Positions 10,198 through 22,548 of a stretch of 60,000 nucleotides of DNA are shown piece after piece (the first letter of the stretch is position 1; every line of letters starts with the position of its first letter). Source of the DNA: Polytrichum commune (lineage: Eukaryota > Streptophyta > Polytrichopsida > Polytrichales > Polytrichaceae); assembly GCA_950295325.1 (NCBI GenBank), contig OX485804.1:11224001-11284000 (forward strand), written 5' to 3'. The notes below the pieces were generated by a model that was not told the origin of the DNA, made no database searches, and saw nothing but the letters and a program-made list of their open reading frames with translations. Made by a program: the position numbers and the translations under genes.

Positions 10198-12622
10198 ATG
10201 AGCTACGCGGAGGACGAGGGCTCGGGCAGGCCCAAGCTCAGCCTCCAGCCTCGTGGATCTCTCTCTGACAGCTCTCCGTCGCCTGCCAAGTCCAGCAAGG
10301 TACGTGGGGGTGGTTTATGCGGATCTGTGGTGCAGTTGGTTCGTGCGCCCTGGGTGTTATGTGTTGGCGTACCTTACTGTCATTCCAAGACGTTGAGGCT
10401 GGAGGCCAACGAAGGGAGGCCAGGTTAGGGTTTTAGGCGGAGGGCTCAGGAATGTGGTATGGATTGGTTCGTGAATTCTATGCTCAACGGTGCTTGAGCG
10501 AATGTAAAGATGTTAGTTTAGGGCACGAGAGTGCATTATGTGAAGGCTTAGGCTCGTAAGCATGTTGTGGCGTGGATGATATGATTTCTTTGTGGAAGTG
10601 GTTGGCTTCCTGTGTATAAGAAGGTAATAATGAAGCGAATTTCCCCTCCCCCCCCACCCCTCCAGATAGGCGATGAGGCGGGGTTTGAAAGAACGGCACT
10701 TTACATTAGAACAGATGCTTAGAATGTCCCTTATGAGTGGGTTTGTATCGGGCGCACAAAGTTGGTAGGCTGTTATGGTAAAAAGAGTGCTATGCGTTGG
10801 GAGTAACTAAGAGTTGGGGTTTGTGGTGCAGCCTAATCCGTTCGGTGCTGCAAGACCTCGTGAACAAGTCATTGCTGAGAGGACTGGAAAGAAGGAGACT
10901 GATGTTCTCAAGGAGCAAGCTGCCAAAGAATGGAAGCCCAACGTAAGAGCTCCTGCTATCATGTTCTGCACGGTTCGCAATATTCAAATTCTATTGGTCG
11001 GGGGCATGGTATTTGGATACTGCTAGTGATGGTGGAGTGAGGATGAAGTGATTTGTCTATGAATGGCAAGGCGGGGAAAAATCAAAGTGGTGTATTAGGA
11101 GAGGGGAGCAAGGAGTGCATTTTTTGAGTGCGCTTGGCATGCACAAATCCTGGTTTGGGTGAAGGCGGAGTCCCGGAGATGGTGTTTGTTTGAGAGCATG
11201 ATGCAGGATCTGGTGAAGTTATGATGTGGACTTGTAGTGGGGAAGGATTGACAAGCGGCTGGTTTGGTTGCAGATTGTGTTGACCGAACAGCAACGTGAA
11301 GACAAGAAAGCTGCAGAAGCAGAGTTGGCATTTGCCAGGAGCGAGCTCGAGAAGGAGGTGGATCCTATGAAGTCAAAGATGCTGCGGGAGGAAGTGGGGA
11401 CTTTAGAGAAGAAATACGATGAATTGTTGTCTTCATTTGAGGTTTGGTGCTTTTATATTAAAGCAGTGGAAGTGCGTTTGTCGTCGTTGGTTAAAATGTG
11501 AGATTTCTGGTCGGAAGATGTCCTCTCTGGGCATCGGCTTTGACAAAGTCGTGGTCTTGTAGTTGCTGAAAAGCCTGTCGGCAGACCTGAGCCAACTTCC
11601 GGACACAACATCATTTACTTGACTAAGTTGCTGATGGCATCAGTGCATCGTCCTTTGAGGATGAAAGTATAGTAGGGGAAAGTCCCGGGCATGAAATCTG
11701 GCAGTTAGGTTGTGGGAAATGGTAAATTTTCACCTGCCTGGAGAAACCTTGATCTCTCTGAGTGCAGAAAGGTACTTGGGGACTAACTAGAGGCACCCTT
11801 CATTGATATTTTGGCAATTGGGATCTTCCTGCAGAAGATGGCTGTTCAAACTGCTCAATCAGGTGGATCAAGACGCCCACGGCGTGATGAAGACCAGCGA
11901 TCACCGGCTGTAGCAGCTGCTCCTGGTTATGGTGGTGAGGCAGATGGATATAGCAGCTTCAGCAGGGGCCGTGACCGTGATGGAGGAAGGGGAAGTTCAT
12001 ACGGTGATACCTGGGGAAATGTGAAGGGTGGATCAAAGGGAGGTGAAGGATGCTACAACTGTGGAGAGGTTGGTCCAATCCGTCCATTCTGAGAGTTAAT
12101 GACAGGGTCTTAATTTGCATGGGGTTAGTGGATGGTTGTGATTTTGTGAGGTGTATTAATGAGATGGCGTGAAGATTATAGGTGCTGTGAGTGGTACGAG
12201 AGGTTCTGACCTGAAGACATGTTGTTTGTCAGGCTGGACACTTCTCTCGTGAATGCCCTAACGGGGGAGGTGGTGGAAGCCGTGCTGGTGGAGGATATGG
12301 TGGAAGCTTTGGTGGTGGAGGCAGAGGTGGTGGTGGACGGCCCTGTTATACATGTGGACAGGAAGGGCACTTTTCTCGCGAATGCCCTCAGGGTGGTGGT
12401 GGAGGTGGAGGGTATGGGTCACGAGGAGGAGGTGGCTATGGTGGAAGCTATGGAGGGTCTTATGGCAGCGGTGGGGCTGGTGGATACACTGGAAACAGTT
12501 ATGATGAGACATCTCAGTACGGTGCCAGCCAAGGTGGCAGTTATGGTGCAGGTGGTGGCTATGAGGATCGCAGTGGTGGATACTCTGCGGGAGGACGCAG
12601 CGGTGGCTATCAGCAATGGTAG
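10198..12622 (+). CDS. Glycine-rich CCHC zinc-finger RNA-binding protein
   Basis: A complete five-exon gene: 10,198-10,299, 10,832-10,942, 11,274-11,441, 11,835-12,068 and 12,233-12,622. All junctions are GT-AG and in phase 0, giving 334 residues. The N-terminal half starts [20 protein letters not shown]. It then has [17 protein letters not shown], which resembles the NPFG-ARPRE motif of plant eIF4B, followed by a charged, probably coiled-coil segment encoded by exon 3. Near residue 200 begins the first CCHC knuckle, [14 protein letters not shown], split by the last intron. A second knuckle, [14 protein letters not shown], follows between glycine-rich stretches, and the protein ends in a [10 protein letters not shown]-type Gly/Tyr tail. 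CCHC knuckles and Gly-rich tails bind single-stranded RNA or DNA, so a role in mRNA handling or translation is inferred. I do not know a named orthologue. Confidence 0.93.
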
Positions 12623-13000
12623 TGTAGTGTTTCATATCTGGGAGGGAGGTTCCAGGCACCGTTTTTGACACATCAGCACTTACAGAGAGGGATGGTGGAT
12701 GTACAGTCAGATCGCTGTGAGTGTAGCGTTCAGTTTCTTTGTGTAGGAAGAGGTGGTCATAGGGGAGGAGTTTTAACTTTTGGGGGGTGAAGTGCCCCCA
12801 GTGTGCTTAGTTTTCATTCTTACTTTTGCTCACTTTGTGTTGTAGAAGGGATGGGATCCAAAATGCGGTTTCACCTTGTCTTACTTTTGAGTTTTGGTTA
12901 TCCCAGGGGACAGATTTCCCATGCTTTTTGTGATTCTTGATAATATGTTATGAGAGGACTTAAGACTGCATCTGCAGAGAATGTGTGCAACATTGATGAT
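12623..13000 (+). other. Probable 3' UTR of the CCHC gene
   Basis: A T/G-rich stretch with no open frame follows the TAG stop. No canonical AATAAA was identified, so its end is uncertain. Confidence 0.4.
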
Positions 13001-13974
13001 GTGGAGACATTGGATCAATACTTATAAAAAGGCTTCATATCTGGAGTTTGTCTATAGGATTTGTCCAATATTGTTGATAGAAACCTTTTTGGTGTAGTGA
13101 CTGTTTTTACTTAATGGAAGGATCTTATGGACTTTTTGTTAATGTTTGACTTTCAATGTGTTCTGTCTCTTCTGGTTAATCAGACAATCAGACTGGTTTG
13201 GTGCGGATTAGGAAAAGCACACTCTTACTCAACTAGTGTTGCTATTGTGCAAAGTAGTCATAGGTATGATTTAATGGGAAGCTGGTGGTGCGCATGGTTT
13301 TGTTATTCGATTTCCATTATACTGCAGATGCTTGTCAGACAAGAATGCTGTTATAGAAGACGTGTGCTTTGACTTGATTTTTGTAAGACTTTCTAGAAAA
13401 CTGCCCTTTCCACTTAGTTTTACAGAGTGGAGTCTTAGAATTGTTGTTTGATTGACTCACTTCACTGTTAGATTGAAGTTGCATGTAACTGTAAATCTTT
13501 GTGAATCGATGGGATTGTGATGTATTCGAGGAGGAGGCTCATAGGCCTTTCCTGAAATGCCGGCCTCTGAGGCGGCCACGTCACTTTCTAGGGTTAGGGG
13601 TTAGAGTTTCGTTATCCTCGGGGACCTCGTTATCCTCGCAGCAACAATGATCTCCTTGCGAACTGTCTTGTGCAATCTCTTCAAAGTCATTTCTACTTAT
13701 TCATCGTCTAAATCATTCTTCTGTTATTACATCCTCTCTGCACAATGTCCATTTGAATTTTATTACCTTGCAGAAACATTAAGAAGCGGACTTGGCTTGT
13801 TCAATCTCTTGGAAGTCTTTTGTGTTTATCATCTCAACTATGATATGTTATTGACCTCTCTGCACTTTGGTCATTGGGATTCCACTATCTATTGAGTTGA
13901 TTTCTTATTTGAACACATAGGTCTTCCCAATTGTGTGAGTCACTAGACAGTGTGGAGTAGTTAATGAAGGTGAA
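13001..13974. other. Intergenic, no gene recognised
   Basis: Two short frames (13,127-13,372 and 13,647-13,895) look like no known family and lack splice support. A small GC-rich patch with GGGTTAGGGGTTAG sits at about 13,590-13,610. Confidence 0.4.
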
Positions 13975-14085
13975 AGTTGTAGTCCAATCCTCTTTTAAAC
14001 AAGTGTCATTATGGTGTTTGTTCTTTGATCCTTCCTAACCACACACAAATATAGGTGTCCAATTAAGAAAAGTGACCGAACAACA
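13975..14085 (+). repeat. Dispersed repeat family A, copy 2
   Basis: It shares the blocks GTAGTCCAA-CCTCTTTTAAA, GTGTC, TATGGTGT-TGTTCTT and ATAGGTGTCCAATTAAG with copies at 4,340 and 22,308. Confidence 0.65.
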
Positions 14086-17000
14086 CCTGCATATTTTAGT
14101 ACCCCACCTAAGGAGGGAATGAAATAGGGCAACATACACATGGTAAGATGGGTTTCGCTGAGGCCTGTAACTTGGAGTGATTGAGATTTTTAGCCACTCG
14201 CAACGATGCTCGAGTGCTTCAATTGATTGATTTAAAATTATTACTTATCTATTGAAAGGAAGTGCTTCTAAAGTGATTTAGTTAAGATCAATGATGTCAA
14301 TAATGTTTGTTTCAACTAAATAGATGTAGTCTATAAATCATCATACAAATCATCTCTATTTTGACTTTGTCTAAATCAAATAAGGTCTTCAAATTGATCT
14401 CTCTCTCTATATATATATTGAGATGGGTGCCCCAAATTTTAATGGGTCAAGAGTTGGAACATAAGAGTTAAACACATAATAATAGAATGTCAAGGTTTGC
14501 ACATAGCAACATTGAATCCTAGTTTTAGTTTTTTGGGGACCTGAAACAGAGAGCGGCATAACTCTATGGGGTCCACTAGGTGAAACCACACGACCCCGAT
14601 GAGGACTAGACACCTAAGCAAGATTAACTAAACCATCTACTAGTAGCTTGATTATATGATTTTAGTGATTTTAGAGTTGTTGCGACGATACAAAAAGGTT
14701 ATTATCTGCCTTGGCTCTTTATTGAAACACGCCATAATTGTGTCTAATTGGTAAGCTTTATTCTGACATTTTGAACGTTCTCTCTCAATTAATCCTAGCT
14801 TAATCTTGGAACCTTTGCTAGATAGTTGTTGAACTTTCTTCAAATCCCATCACACATTGTTAAAAGCTTGGTCATTTCTTTCAACCCAAATGGTCCTTTA
14901 AAGAAATACCCCAAAGGATGAGCCAAGTTCTAATTAAAGACCTTACTAAAGGAAGTCAAATTTTTCTTTGCAAAAATCCCATGGTCTCAAAGAGAGAGAG
15001 AGAGAGAGAGAGCCTAGTTTTGGTTTATGTTATCTAATAGTGTAAAGTTGAATGCAATGAATAAATTTAGATGTGTTTTTGTACATTTGAAATTTGTAGT
15101 TGTTAATTTTTTCTTCTTCCACCAGACACATTCAACACCCATCCAACACACACCTTTATTAGATGGACTTTTTAGTAAGAAGAAATCAAATGGACAATCA
15201 AACCTCATGTTGATATACTTGGTTGTCCATCTAGTTCATCGATTCCATGGCATGTCCCAATTCACTAAGGCTTGGGATTTGTGTCATCAGATATGTAAAC
15301 TCACCCATTGTGGATGAAAGGGCTAATATAGGAAAACATGTCCCCTACAAGGTGGAGGGTCAATTTATTTCAAGCGACTCACTCCACTAGATTAATTAGA
15401 GATTTCTAATATCAAATTTTATTATCTAATCCAAAAACAATCATATATGGGTTTTAGAGCATCTTTCACCTAAAGTCCAAATGAATGAGTTTACATTGCT
15501 ACCACGAATCCTTGCCCATCTACTAAGTACCTAGTTACATAACCAATGGCTCATCCAAGAGTGTACACCTGGTTTCCAAAACTCGTCATAATGTTTCATC
15601 CATGCAAGCACGACATTATCAAGAATTCCCAAATGCCGTACATGATCTAATCGCATATGACTTTGTGACCATCTTCAAGTAGGTGGATGATTTGCTACTC
15701 TGGCAACTCATTATCCACTCTCCTCTCTCCGGTGATCTAGTCCAAAGCCAACGACCGTGCATTAACCCTTAAAGGATGTACACGTGGTCTCAATATAAGG
15801 CCATATCCATAATTTATACAGGCTTCATCAAGTTCATAAATCATAATTTATATATTTATGTGTTTGCAACCTTACAACATACATTGTCTTATGTGCAGGA
15901 CAATTAAAATATACTTCTACTAGGCGTTGATGATCAAAATACAATGTATGTATTTGCATCCAAAAAAGCAATTAATAAAGAAAAACAAATTTGTACATAC
16001 ATGGTAGGCTAGAAAATTGTGACTTGGGTATTTATACAAAATTCTCAAATTGATGTGATAAATGCCTTCACAATATACATCAATTATAAATCATGAAATA
16101 AATAGACCTTTGTGGCATACTGTACAAAACCCTACAAGAATGGGCAAGGTGATCATTGGGGATCATTATCATATGACAAAAATGAATGAAAATGTATTAA
16201 TCAAATGAAACTAATACAACTATTGTCAATCTTTTCTCTAAATGTTAGGGGCCCCTTTTGTACATTGCCCATCTTTATTTAAAAATTTTGAATAGCCTTT
16301 TGAATGTAAAAACTAGAGAAAAAGAATACCTCCTCCCCCTTTATGTATACTATGTATGTTGATATCTCAAATAATACCTCTCTACAATCACATTAGTTCG
16401 TACATGGTAAGAAGAGTCCACCCCCCTTGTCATGCACTCGTATCATCTTTAATCTCATGATGTGTTTCAGATCCTAATGGACATGTGTCACACCAAATGC
16501 ATTAGGCCACAATTAATGGCTCTTAAATGACCATGGTAACCCCCTTTTTGGATGAGGTCATAGAGAAAGTCCATAAATAACAACCCAAAGTCTTTTGAAG
16601 GTCACAAGTCCTTAGTGTAAACCCAAATAAGATTGTAAAAAAGACCTCACACTATTTGATTAGATACAATTTAAATGCATCATGGAGGAGATCTAAAGAA
16701 AGAAAGAAAGTGTTCCTAGCTTTGTTTATGTGTTGGTGTTGTATATGCTAATTCAACAAGTTTTGAGCAACTTTCAAGCTCTACTTATAATTTATGAATA
16801 AGAGAAAAAATCAACTTTGCTTATTGCACAATAGTTACACAAAAAACAATGTGGATTATGTGTTATATTAATGTGACACTAACTACTCAAAATAGTGTGA
16901 ATCGTCAATTTATTAGCAATTATATAGTAACTACTTTGAATATCTATTATGACACCCTTATCATAGTAATAAAATACAAGATTCAATATGTTTTATTGTG

Positions 17001-18534
17001 GTTGCTATACGGATGAATGAACGAAGTTGTCAGTTCTTTCAAATCTATATTTGATCAGAGGTAATTTGCATGGGTAAGAGGCAACTATTTGTGAAGGCAA
17101 CCTAATTGCACATATCAGTGTAGGTTGAATCACAACAAATAATGATATAGATATGATTTGATAGTTTTTAATTTGAAAAAATCAAATATTAATTAATTAA
17201 TTAATATTTGATTGATCATCAAAGCATACATGAACTGAAGCATATAACAAATGATCACCAACAAACAATTAACTAGATCACAACACAATTTGGAAGCCTT
17301 TGTGATCCCTTGCAAAAAATCAACATATATCATCACTTTGACCATTCAATTTATAGCTTTTTGCATATGAACTAGTGGACACTAAATTACCACCCGCCCC
17401 CCCACCCCCCCTTACAAAGTTTTAGGGGGAGGGGTCTCTACTAAGATAAGGGCCAGAGCCCATGACCCACATCCCCTCATGCAACCCCCAACAAAATTTC
17501 TAATTTTTTTGATTGAAACGACCAAAAAATGTTGCTTGCCATGCCTTGCTTCTTTATATATATATATATATAGTTTCCCTTGCATTCTTGAAGGCCGCTT
17601 GTCCACAAAACCCATGTTGAGCGCACCTTAGCTTGCTATTTGTTTGGGTACATAGACATGATATTTAAAAAACTCATCATCATTTTCCATATATTCGCAA
17701 CAAAATTATATGATTATGAGAGGAAAGTTGTGATGTTTGTGTATTGCGATAAGCTTGCCATTTGAACTCCAGCCTGGGTATGATATCTTACAACGACAGA
17801 CATTAAATAACATGACAAATTTGACACTTAGAAAATACTTCAATAAAGGTCTTCTGATTAGTAGGCTATAATATATGTCACGGAATTCTTATGATGTTGT
17901 GGTCGCAATGTGGTTATTGGTACTAATATTCCAAACACGCAAGGGATTGGCGTGGGTTCATGTGGGTTGGAGCGGGTTCATGTGGGTTGGAATGGGGGTT
18001 TGCGTGTGGGAGGAAGAGTTGGAGGGGAGGGTTTGGAGGTGGTGGAGGTGGAGAATGAATTAGATGTTGGTGTCCCAGTACCTAGAGAAGGTTTAAGAGA
18101 GAGAGAGAGAGAGAGAACAACAACAATTCTTTCTGGCCGTGAACTTACACAAGAGGTGTTGACGATGAATGTGTGGGGAACTGGTTTGGAAAGAAAGCAA
18201 TCTGCGGAGGAGGTCCTGGTCTTTTGTTTTGCATCTTGCTACTTCAACTTTCATACTTTCTAAGGCAACTTTGAGTTGTAAGTTCTCTTCCGTCAGTGCC
18301 CTTGTGTTCATATTCGCTACCCCCAATTCCTCTTCCATTTTATCATTGATGTCATATATGATTATTGTTTCGAATTTTTATTGTAAGACTAATATGCATC
18401 ATATGAAGTTTCACACCCACAGATACAAAAACATAGGGTTTCAAAACTGGGTGAGGACTTGTAGAAATTGTGTATGTAGGTCCGACATGGAGCCTCTTAG
18501 ACCTTTTAAAAGATAAAAGAGGGAGAAGGAACAA
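14086..18534. other. Long AT-rich non-coding stretch with simple repeats
   Basis: No gene was supported. It contains GA microsatellites at about 14,987-15,012 and 18,096-18,117, a TA tract at about 17,553-17,572, C-rich runs at about 17,395-17,411, and a 32-bp palindrome at 17,181-17,212. It is probably made of old, unrecognisable repeats. Confidence 0.5.
17181..17212. repeat. Perfect 32-bp AT palindrome
   Basis: The half-site ATCAAATATTAATTAA is followed directly by its reverse complement, with no spacer. It may be slippage of an AATT repeat within an inverted repeat, or a cruciform-prone site. No function can be assigned. Confidence 0.85.
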
Positions 18535-18660
18535 GTGCACTAAATTGTCCTATTAGTGTGGGTGGAAAATTAATGTGGGTCACTTTGATTGTTTTGTCAG
18601 GGTGGGAATAATGTGAGCCCAAGACCTCGGGTCCTCGCTGAAGTCAACTTGGAGACTTGG
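18535..18660 (+). repeat. Dispersed repeat family D, copy 2
   Basis: It resembles 8655-8770 through GTCCTATTAGTGT, GTGGAAA-TTA and the block AGGGTGGGAATAATGTG followed by CC-AGACC-(C/T)GGGT. Divergence is high and the boundaries are approximate. Confidence 0.5.
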
Positions 18661-19485
18661 TTAGAATAAAATAAAGTAGTCACTTACATCAATTTCCTAC
18701 AAAAACGATTAATGTTTTCCACACTATTTCTAAAATGTAGGTTTGGCATGAGTTCAAAAATGATGTGGGTTTTACGGAATTACCAGGATAATTTAGTCTA
18801 CCTACTTGAGTGTGCTATTTCGGAATTAGTGCGTGTCCCTCCAAAAAGTTAAGATTCATTTTACTTTCATCCACCATGGATCTTCTCATCCATCTACTGT
18901 GTCCTCAGCCTTCGCAAAGTTTCTTCGCAGCGCTGCGAAGCTGCTTCATGTCCATAGCCACCACTTGGAGCTAACGCACACTGCCGAGCTCGCTCGCCTT
19001 GATTGAGGTACTATTGGCTTTGCCTCAGCATTTTATATATTCTTGTGTTCTTACTTTCGTTCTGAGAGCGATTCTTGAAGTGTTCAGGGAAGCATTAGGG
19101 TTAAGCATTGTGAGTGAAATGGATGGCTTCAACCTACTGGGGGAGATTAGATGCGGGCCCGCTTCCATGGCCGTTCACGATGTTCACCTTTGAAAAGACG
19201 CAATATTCTTCAAGGTTCCTCTAATCCTGGTGATGCTTGTGTTGGAGTCACGTATAGAACTAGACTAACTTGAAGATGCAGCAACGCCATATTTCACACT
19301 GGTGGCAACATCAGAGTCATCTCTATCTCTGTTTGTCAGGAAAGAATCACACTTGTGTGATGTGAACCGCACATGTATTCTCAACTGGAAGCTTGTGAAT
19401 TTTTCCAGGGATGTTCAGGAAGGGGCCTCGCACAGAATTTGACTGCCCCTGAAAGCATACACTTCGCCCATGTTTGTCTAAACAG

Positions 19486-22400
19486 CCTCACACGAACTGG
19501 CAATCTGGTAATGAAAAGTTTCCTGAAAGCAGCGAAATTGACGGGTTTGAAGATGTGGGGACCATTTTGAAAGCGGGAGAGTTGCTGAGCTTGGAAGTTG
19601 CTGATGTGCCCTCAACAAGCTGTCAAACACGACCAACTGCTGACAAACCGGATCCTTACAACCCGTCCAAAAGGAATGGGTATGGCAACTCCACAATGTC
19701 CTTTTTCTAGACAACTGCGTGAGTTTATCATTACGATCATGTCTGTGGAATTAGCGTTCAGCATGAATTAAGAGAAGAGATGACTCTGTTGTTGCCACCG
19801 GTGTGAATCATGGTATTGCCTTATGTTGGAGTTGGTCTAACTCTATATGCAATCTTGGAACGAGTGACACGAGATTTAGAGAGCACTGCTGCCTTTCAAA
19901 GGTGAACACCTTGAACAGGCACGGACAAGCTGGCCTGCACCTATCTATCTCCCTCAAGGCCAAACCCCTGGTTCCCACATGGTTGGTTGAAATTATCTGG
20001 TTCACCCAAATTTCTCCACAATGATTGGTGGGCCATAGTGGTAAGGTGGACCAGAAATATAATCCATCCTAGGACCATTCCAGCCTTAGGTGCATTAGCC
20101 TTGGAGTTCCCATGGGATCGAGGTTAAGGACTTGGGGTATTAGCCACCCTTTTCAACATAGATAAATTGGCGCATCGATTGTCTGCTGAGTAAACAAGCA
20201 CTATCCAGGATTTCAAATGAAAGAATTATGATTTGCTATGAAAAACTTGGCACAGATAAAGAACCTGTGAGATTGTTAGATGATAAACTGATGAAAGAAG
20301 GGAACCTTGTTCCCTAATTTAGAATGAATGTCTCCAAAGAGGATACTGTGTGAGAGATCAAGTACTGAAGAGTACCGAGTGCAGAGAATTGTCCAGAGTC
20401 TTAAGGGTTTCTTTTGTGGAGAGGAACAGGTATTTTTCATGGGACGATTACTTCATGGCCATTGCATTTCTATCTGCAAAGCGCTCAAAGGACCCAAATC
20501 GCCAGGTTTGCACATTTTCCCTCAGCTCATTAAGGACTCTTCACTAGACATCATAAGTATTCAAGTTCTGTATTCTGTATTCTGCAATATGTATCGCAAC
20601 AGCTTGCACCCAATGCAGGTTCTGCTTGTCAGCGTGTTTGCTGGTTCTGCCAGAGAGAATTTTTTGACCTTCACTTCTTCCTTGTACCTTAGACTATCAT
20701 TCCTGACATTTTTGTAGAGTCTAATTTTGGCCAGAATAGGCTCTAAGGTAAGTGGGTCTAATTTGGTTACTTATCTTGATAGGACACCCATATTTGTGTA
20801 GTGTGTGGTTACTTATCTATGAATCTGGTGAAATATATCTGTTTGAAAGAGATTGGATGACATGCTCCAAAAGTTGTAACTGTGCTAGGTTCTATAGTCA
20901 ATATGGTTGTAGAGATGTGTATGATCATTTATGAAGAAGGAGATTGTTCACTTTGATAATGAACAAAGATATTTGTATGAGCTCTGAAAAATCATGAGGA
21001 AATGACAGGTTGGGGCGTACATAGTGAATCAAGACCGTGTCATTCTTGGTAACCCGCTCTTCCATTTTTTGCTCTTATTTGTTGATCACCACTGCTCCAG
21101 TTCTGAACATTCCTATGCTCAAAATTATGTGCATCGGTCTCTTTTCTTTTCTGCTTAAGTTGACATATTCTGATCATTACATCACAGTAACTTCCAGATT
21201 GTTTTTATTAGGCAAGCTACCAGTTGACCACCTTACTGCCAATAGAATGTTTGGCGTAGTTGAATTCAGCACTTGTTATTGAGCCTTGGAAGGTCCTAAA
21301 CTTTTTCTTTGATTTACCAATCCATTTGAAACGAAGGATTGCTTAATCTTCACAAAAGTCTCAGATTCTTAGTCTTGTTATGTTTTTTGTGGTAAATGAT
21401 TGCCTGTCGTGGTAGCTGTTTTCAAATGAAAGAAACTCCGAGAATCCTATGCGTCTGAATGTTTCTGTGAGCCTGCTGCAAATGTCTGAGGTTGGTGAGA
21501 GTTCCAACATTGTATATTTGGAATTGCAAGTTGAATTCGTGTGAGGATTTTGTTCCATAGCTGCATATGAATTTCTTTGGTGTTGTAAGCGAGGTATTTT
21601 GATTTTGGCAGGAATCGGATACAATGGTTTCCCAAGGGGATGTTCCGACGATGAGCTTCCTTGGGTGAAGGTTGTTCTTCACTCTGGTTTTCACAATTCA
21701 TGAGCACTAAAAATGTAACGTCATAAAAAAGAAGCAAGTGCTGAAATTTTCATTGAATATGTGAGATACATCTTGAGGGAATGGTAACCTTTATATCCTT
21801 ACCATGCATTGATGTGTTTTCGATGTGAGATATTCAATGCTTAGAATTGTCTTCAATTTTTTCGAGAGCTTCATGCCCATGCAAAACACTATGTCCATAC
21901 AAAAGTTTCAAGTTGATGCTACCAAAGAACTGTTGTCTCACAATTATTTCTCTAATGAATGCATTTAGTTGTCTTCTACAGAGATCGGCTAGTGGAGATC
22001 CATTGCAAACCAAATACCCGTGAGTTGTGTGCTCATCTTGTCATAGCTTGACATGAAATCTTGTTCTGTTTCTCTTGATTTTGTTCTGTTCTTAAGGCAA
22101 GTTGGCCTAAAATGAACACTTTTAGCTCTGCATCCACTTTTCCTAGGATATCAAATATGCGATTAGTACGAGAACAATGGCAACTCCTAATTAAGGTTGT
22201 AGCCCAATGGATATCTTATTCATTATCAGAGTGAATATTCTCTTTCTTAAATGATCATATGGGTCCACCCAATTGTGTTGGATATTGATTCTATAGTAAG
22301 TAAGATATTTTAGCACGTAGTCCAAACTCTTTTAAACACATGTCTTTTTGGTGTCCGTTCTTAGATCCACACCTACTTACACACCACTCAAAGATAAGTG

Positions 22401-22548
22401 TCTTATTATGAGAAGCAACTGAATTATGCACACTTACCTCATTACCTACCAGACTGTATTAAAGGGCTCTTTGGATTGCTGCAGGTATGTCTGCCACGCA
22501 GAAGTGAATGCCATTCTAAACAAAAACCATGCAACTGCTACCGGTCAA
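19486..22548 (+). pseudogene. dCMP deaminase, 5' and central exons; C-terminal part not found
   Basis: Deoxycytidylate deaminase converts dCMP to dUMP for dTTP supply. Six in-phase exons are visible: 19,486-19,679 (ends KPDPYNPSKRNG), 20,430-20,505 (YFSWDDYFMAIAFLSAKR and SKDPNRQ), 21,009-21,048 (VGAYIVNQDRVILG), 21,612-21,670 (GIGYNGFPRGCSDDELPWVK), 21,982-22,019 (RSASGDPLQTKYP) and 22,485-22,548 (YVCHAEVNAILNKNHATATG). The HAE motif supplies the zinc-binding His and catalytic Glu. All junctions are GT-AG and phases agree. The next exon, expected to carry PCNEC with the two zinc-binding cysteines, was not seen anywhere downstream; a TNPA-like transposon gene begins about 1 kb later. Upstream coding exons and the true start are unresolved. 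Either the gene is truncated, or its 3' exons lie beyond a very large intron. Family identity is secure; pseudogene status is an inference. Confidence 0.8.
22308..22425 (+). repeat. Dispersed repeat family A, copy 3
   Basis: It lies in the intron before the HAE exon of the dCMP deaminase. It shares TTTTAGCACGTAGTCCAAAC, CTCTTTTAAACACATGTC and TTTTTGGTGTCCGTTCTTAG with the copies at 4,340 and 13,975. Confidence 0.65.

Noticed and set aside
12219-12671. Long overlapping frames on both strands in the last exon of the CCHC gene
   Set aside because: They are shadows of the repetitive glycine-rich coding sequence; the spliced frame carries both zinc knuckles and ends at a proper stop.
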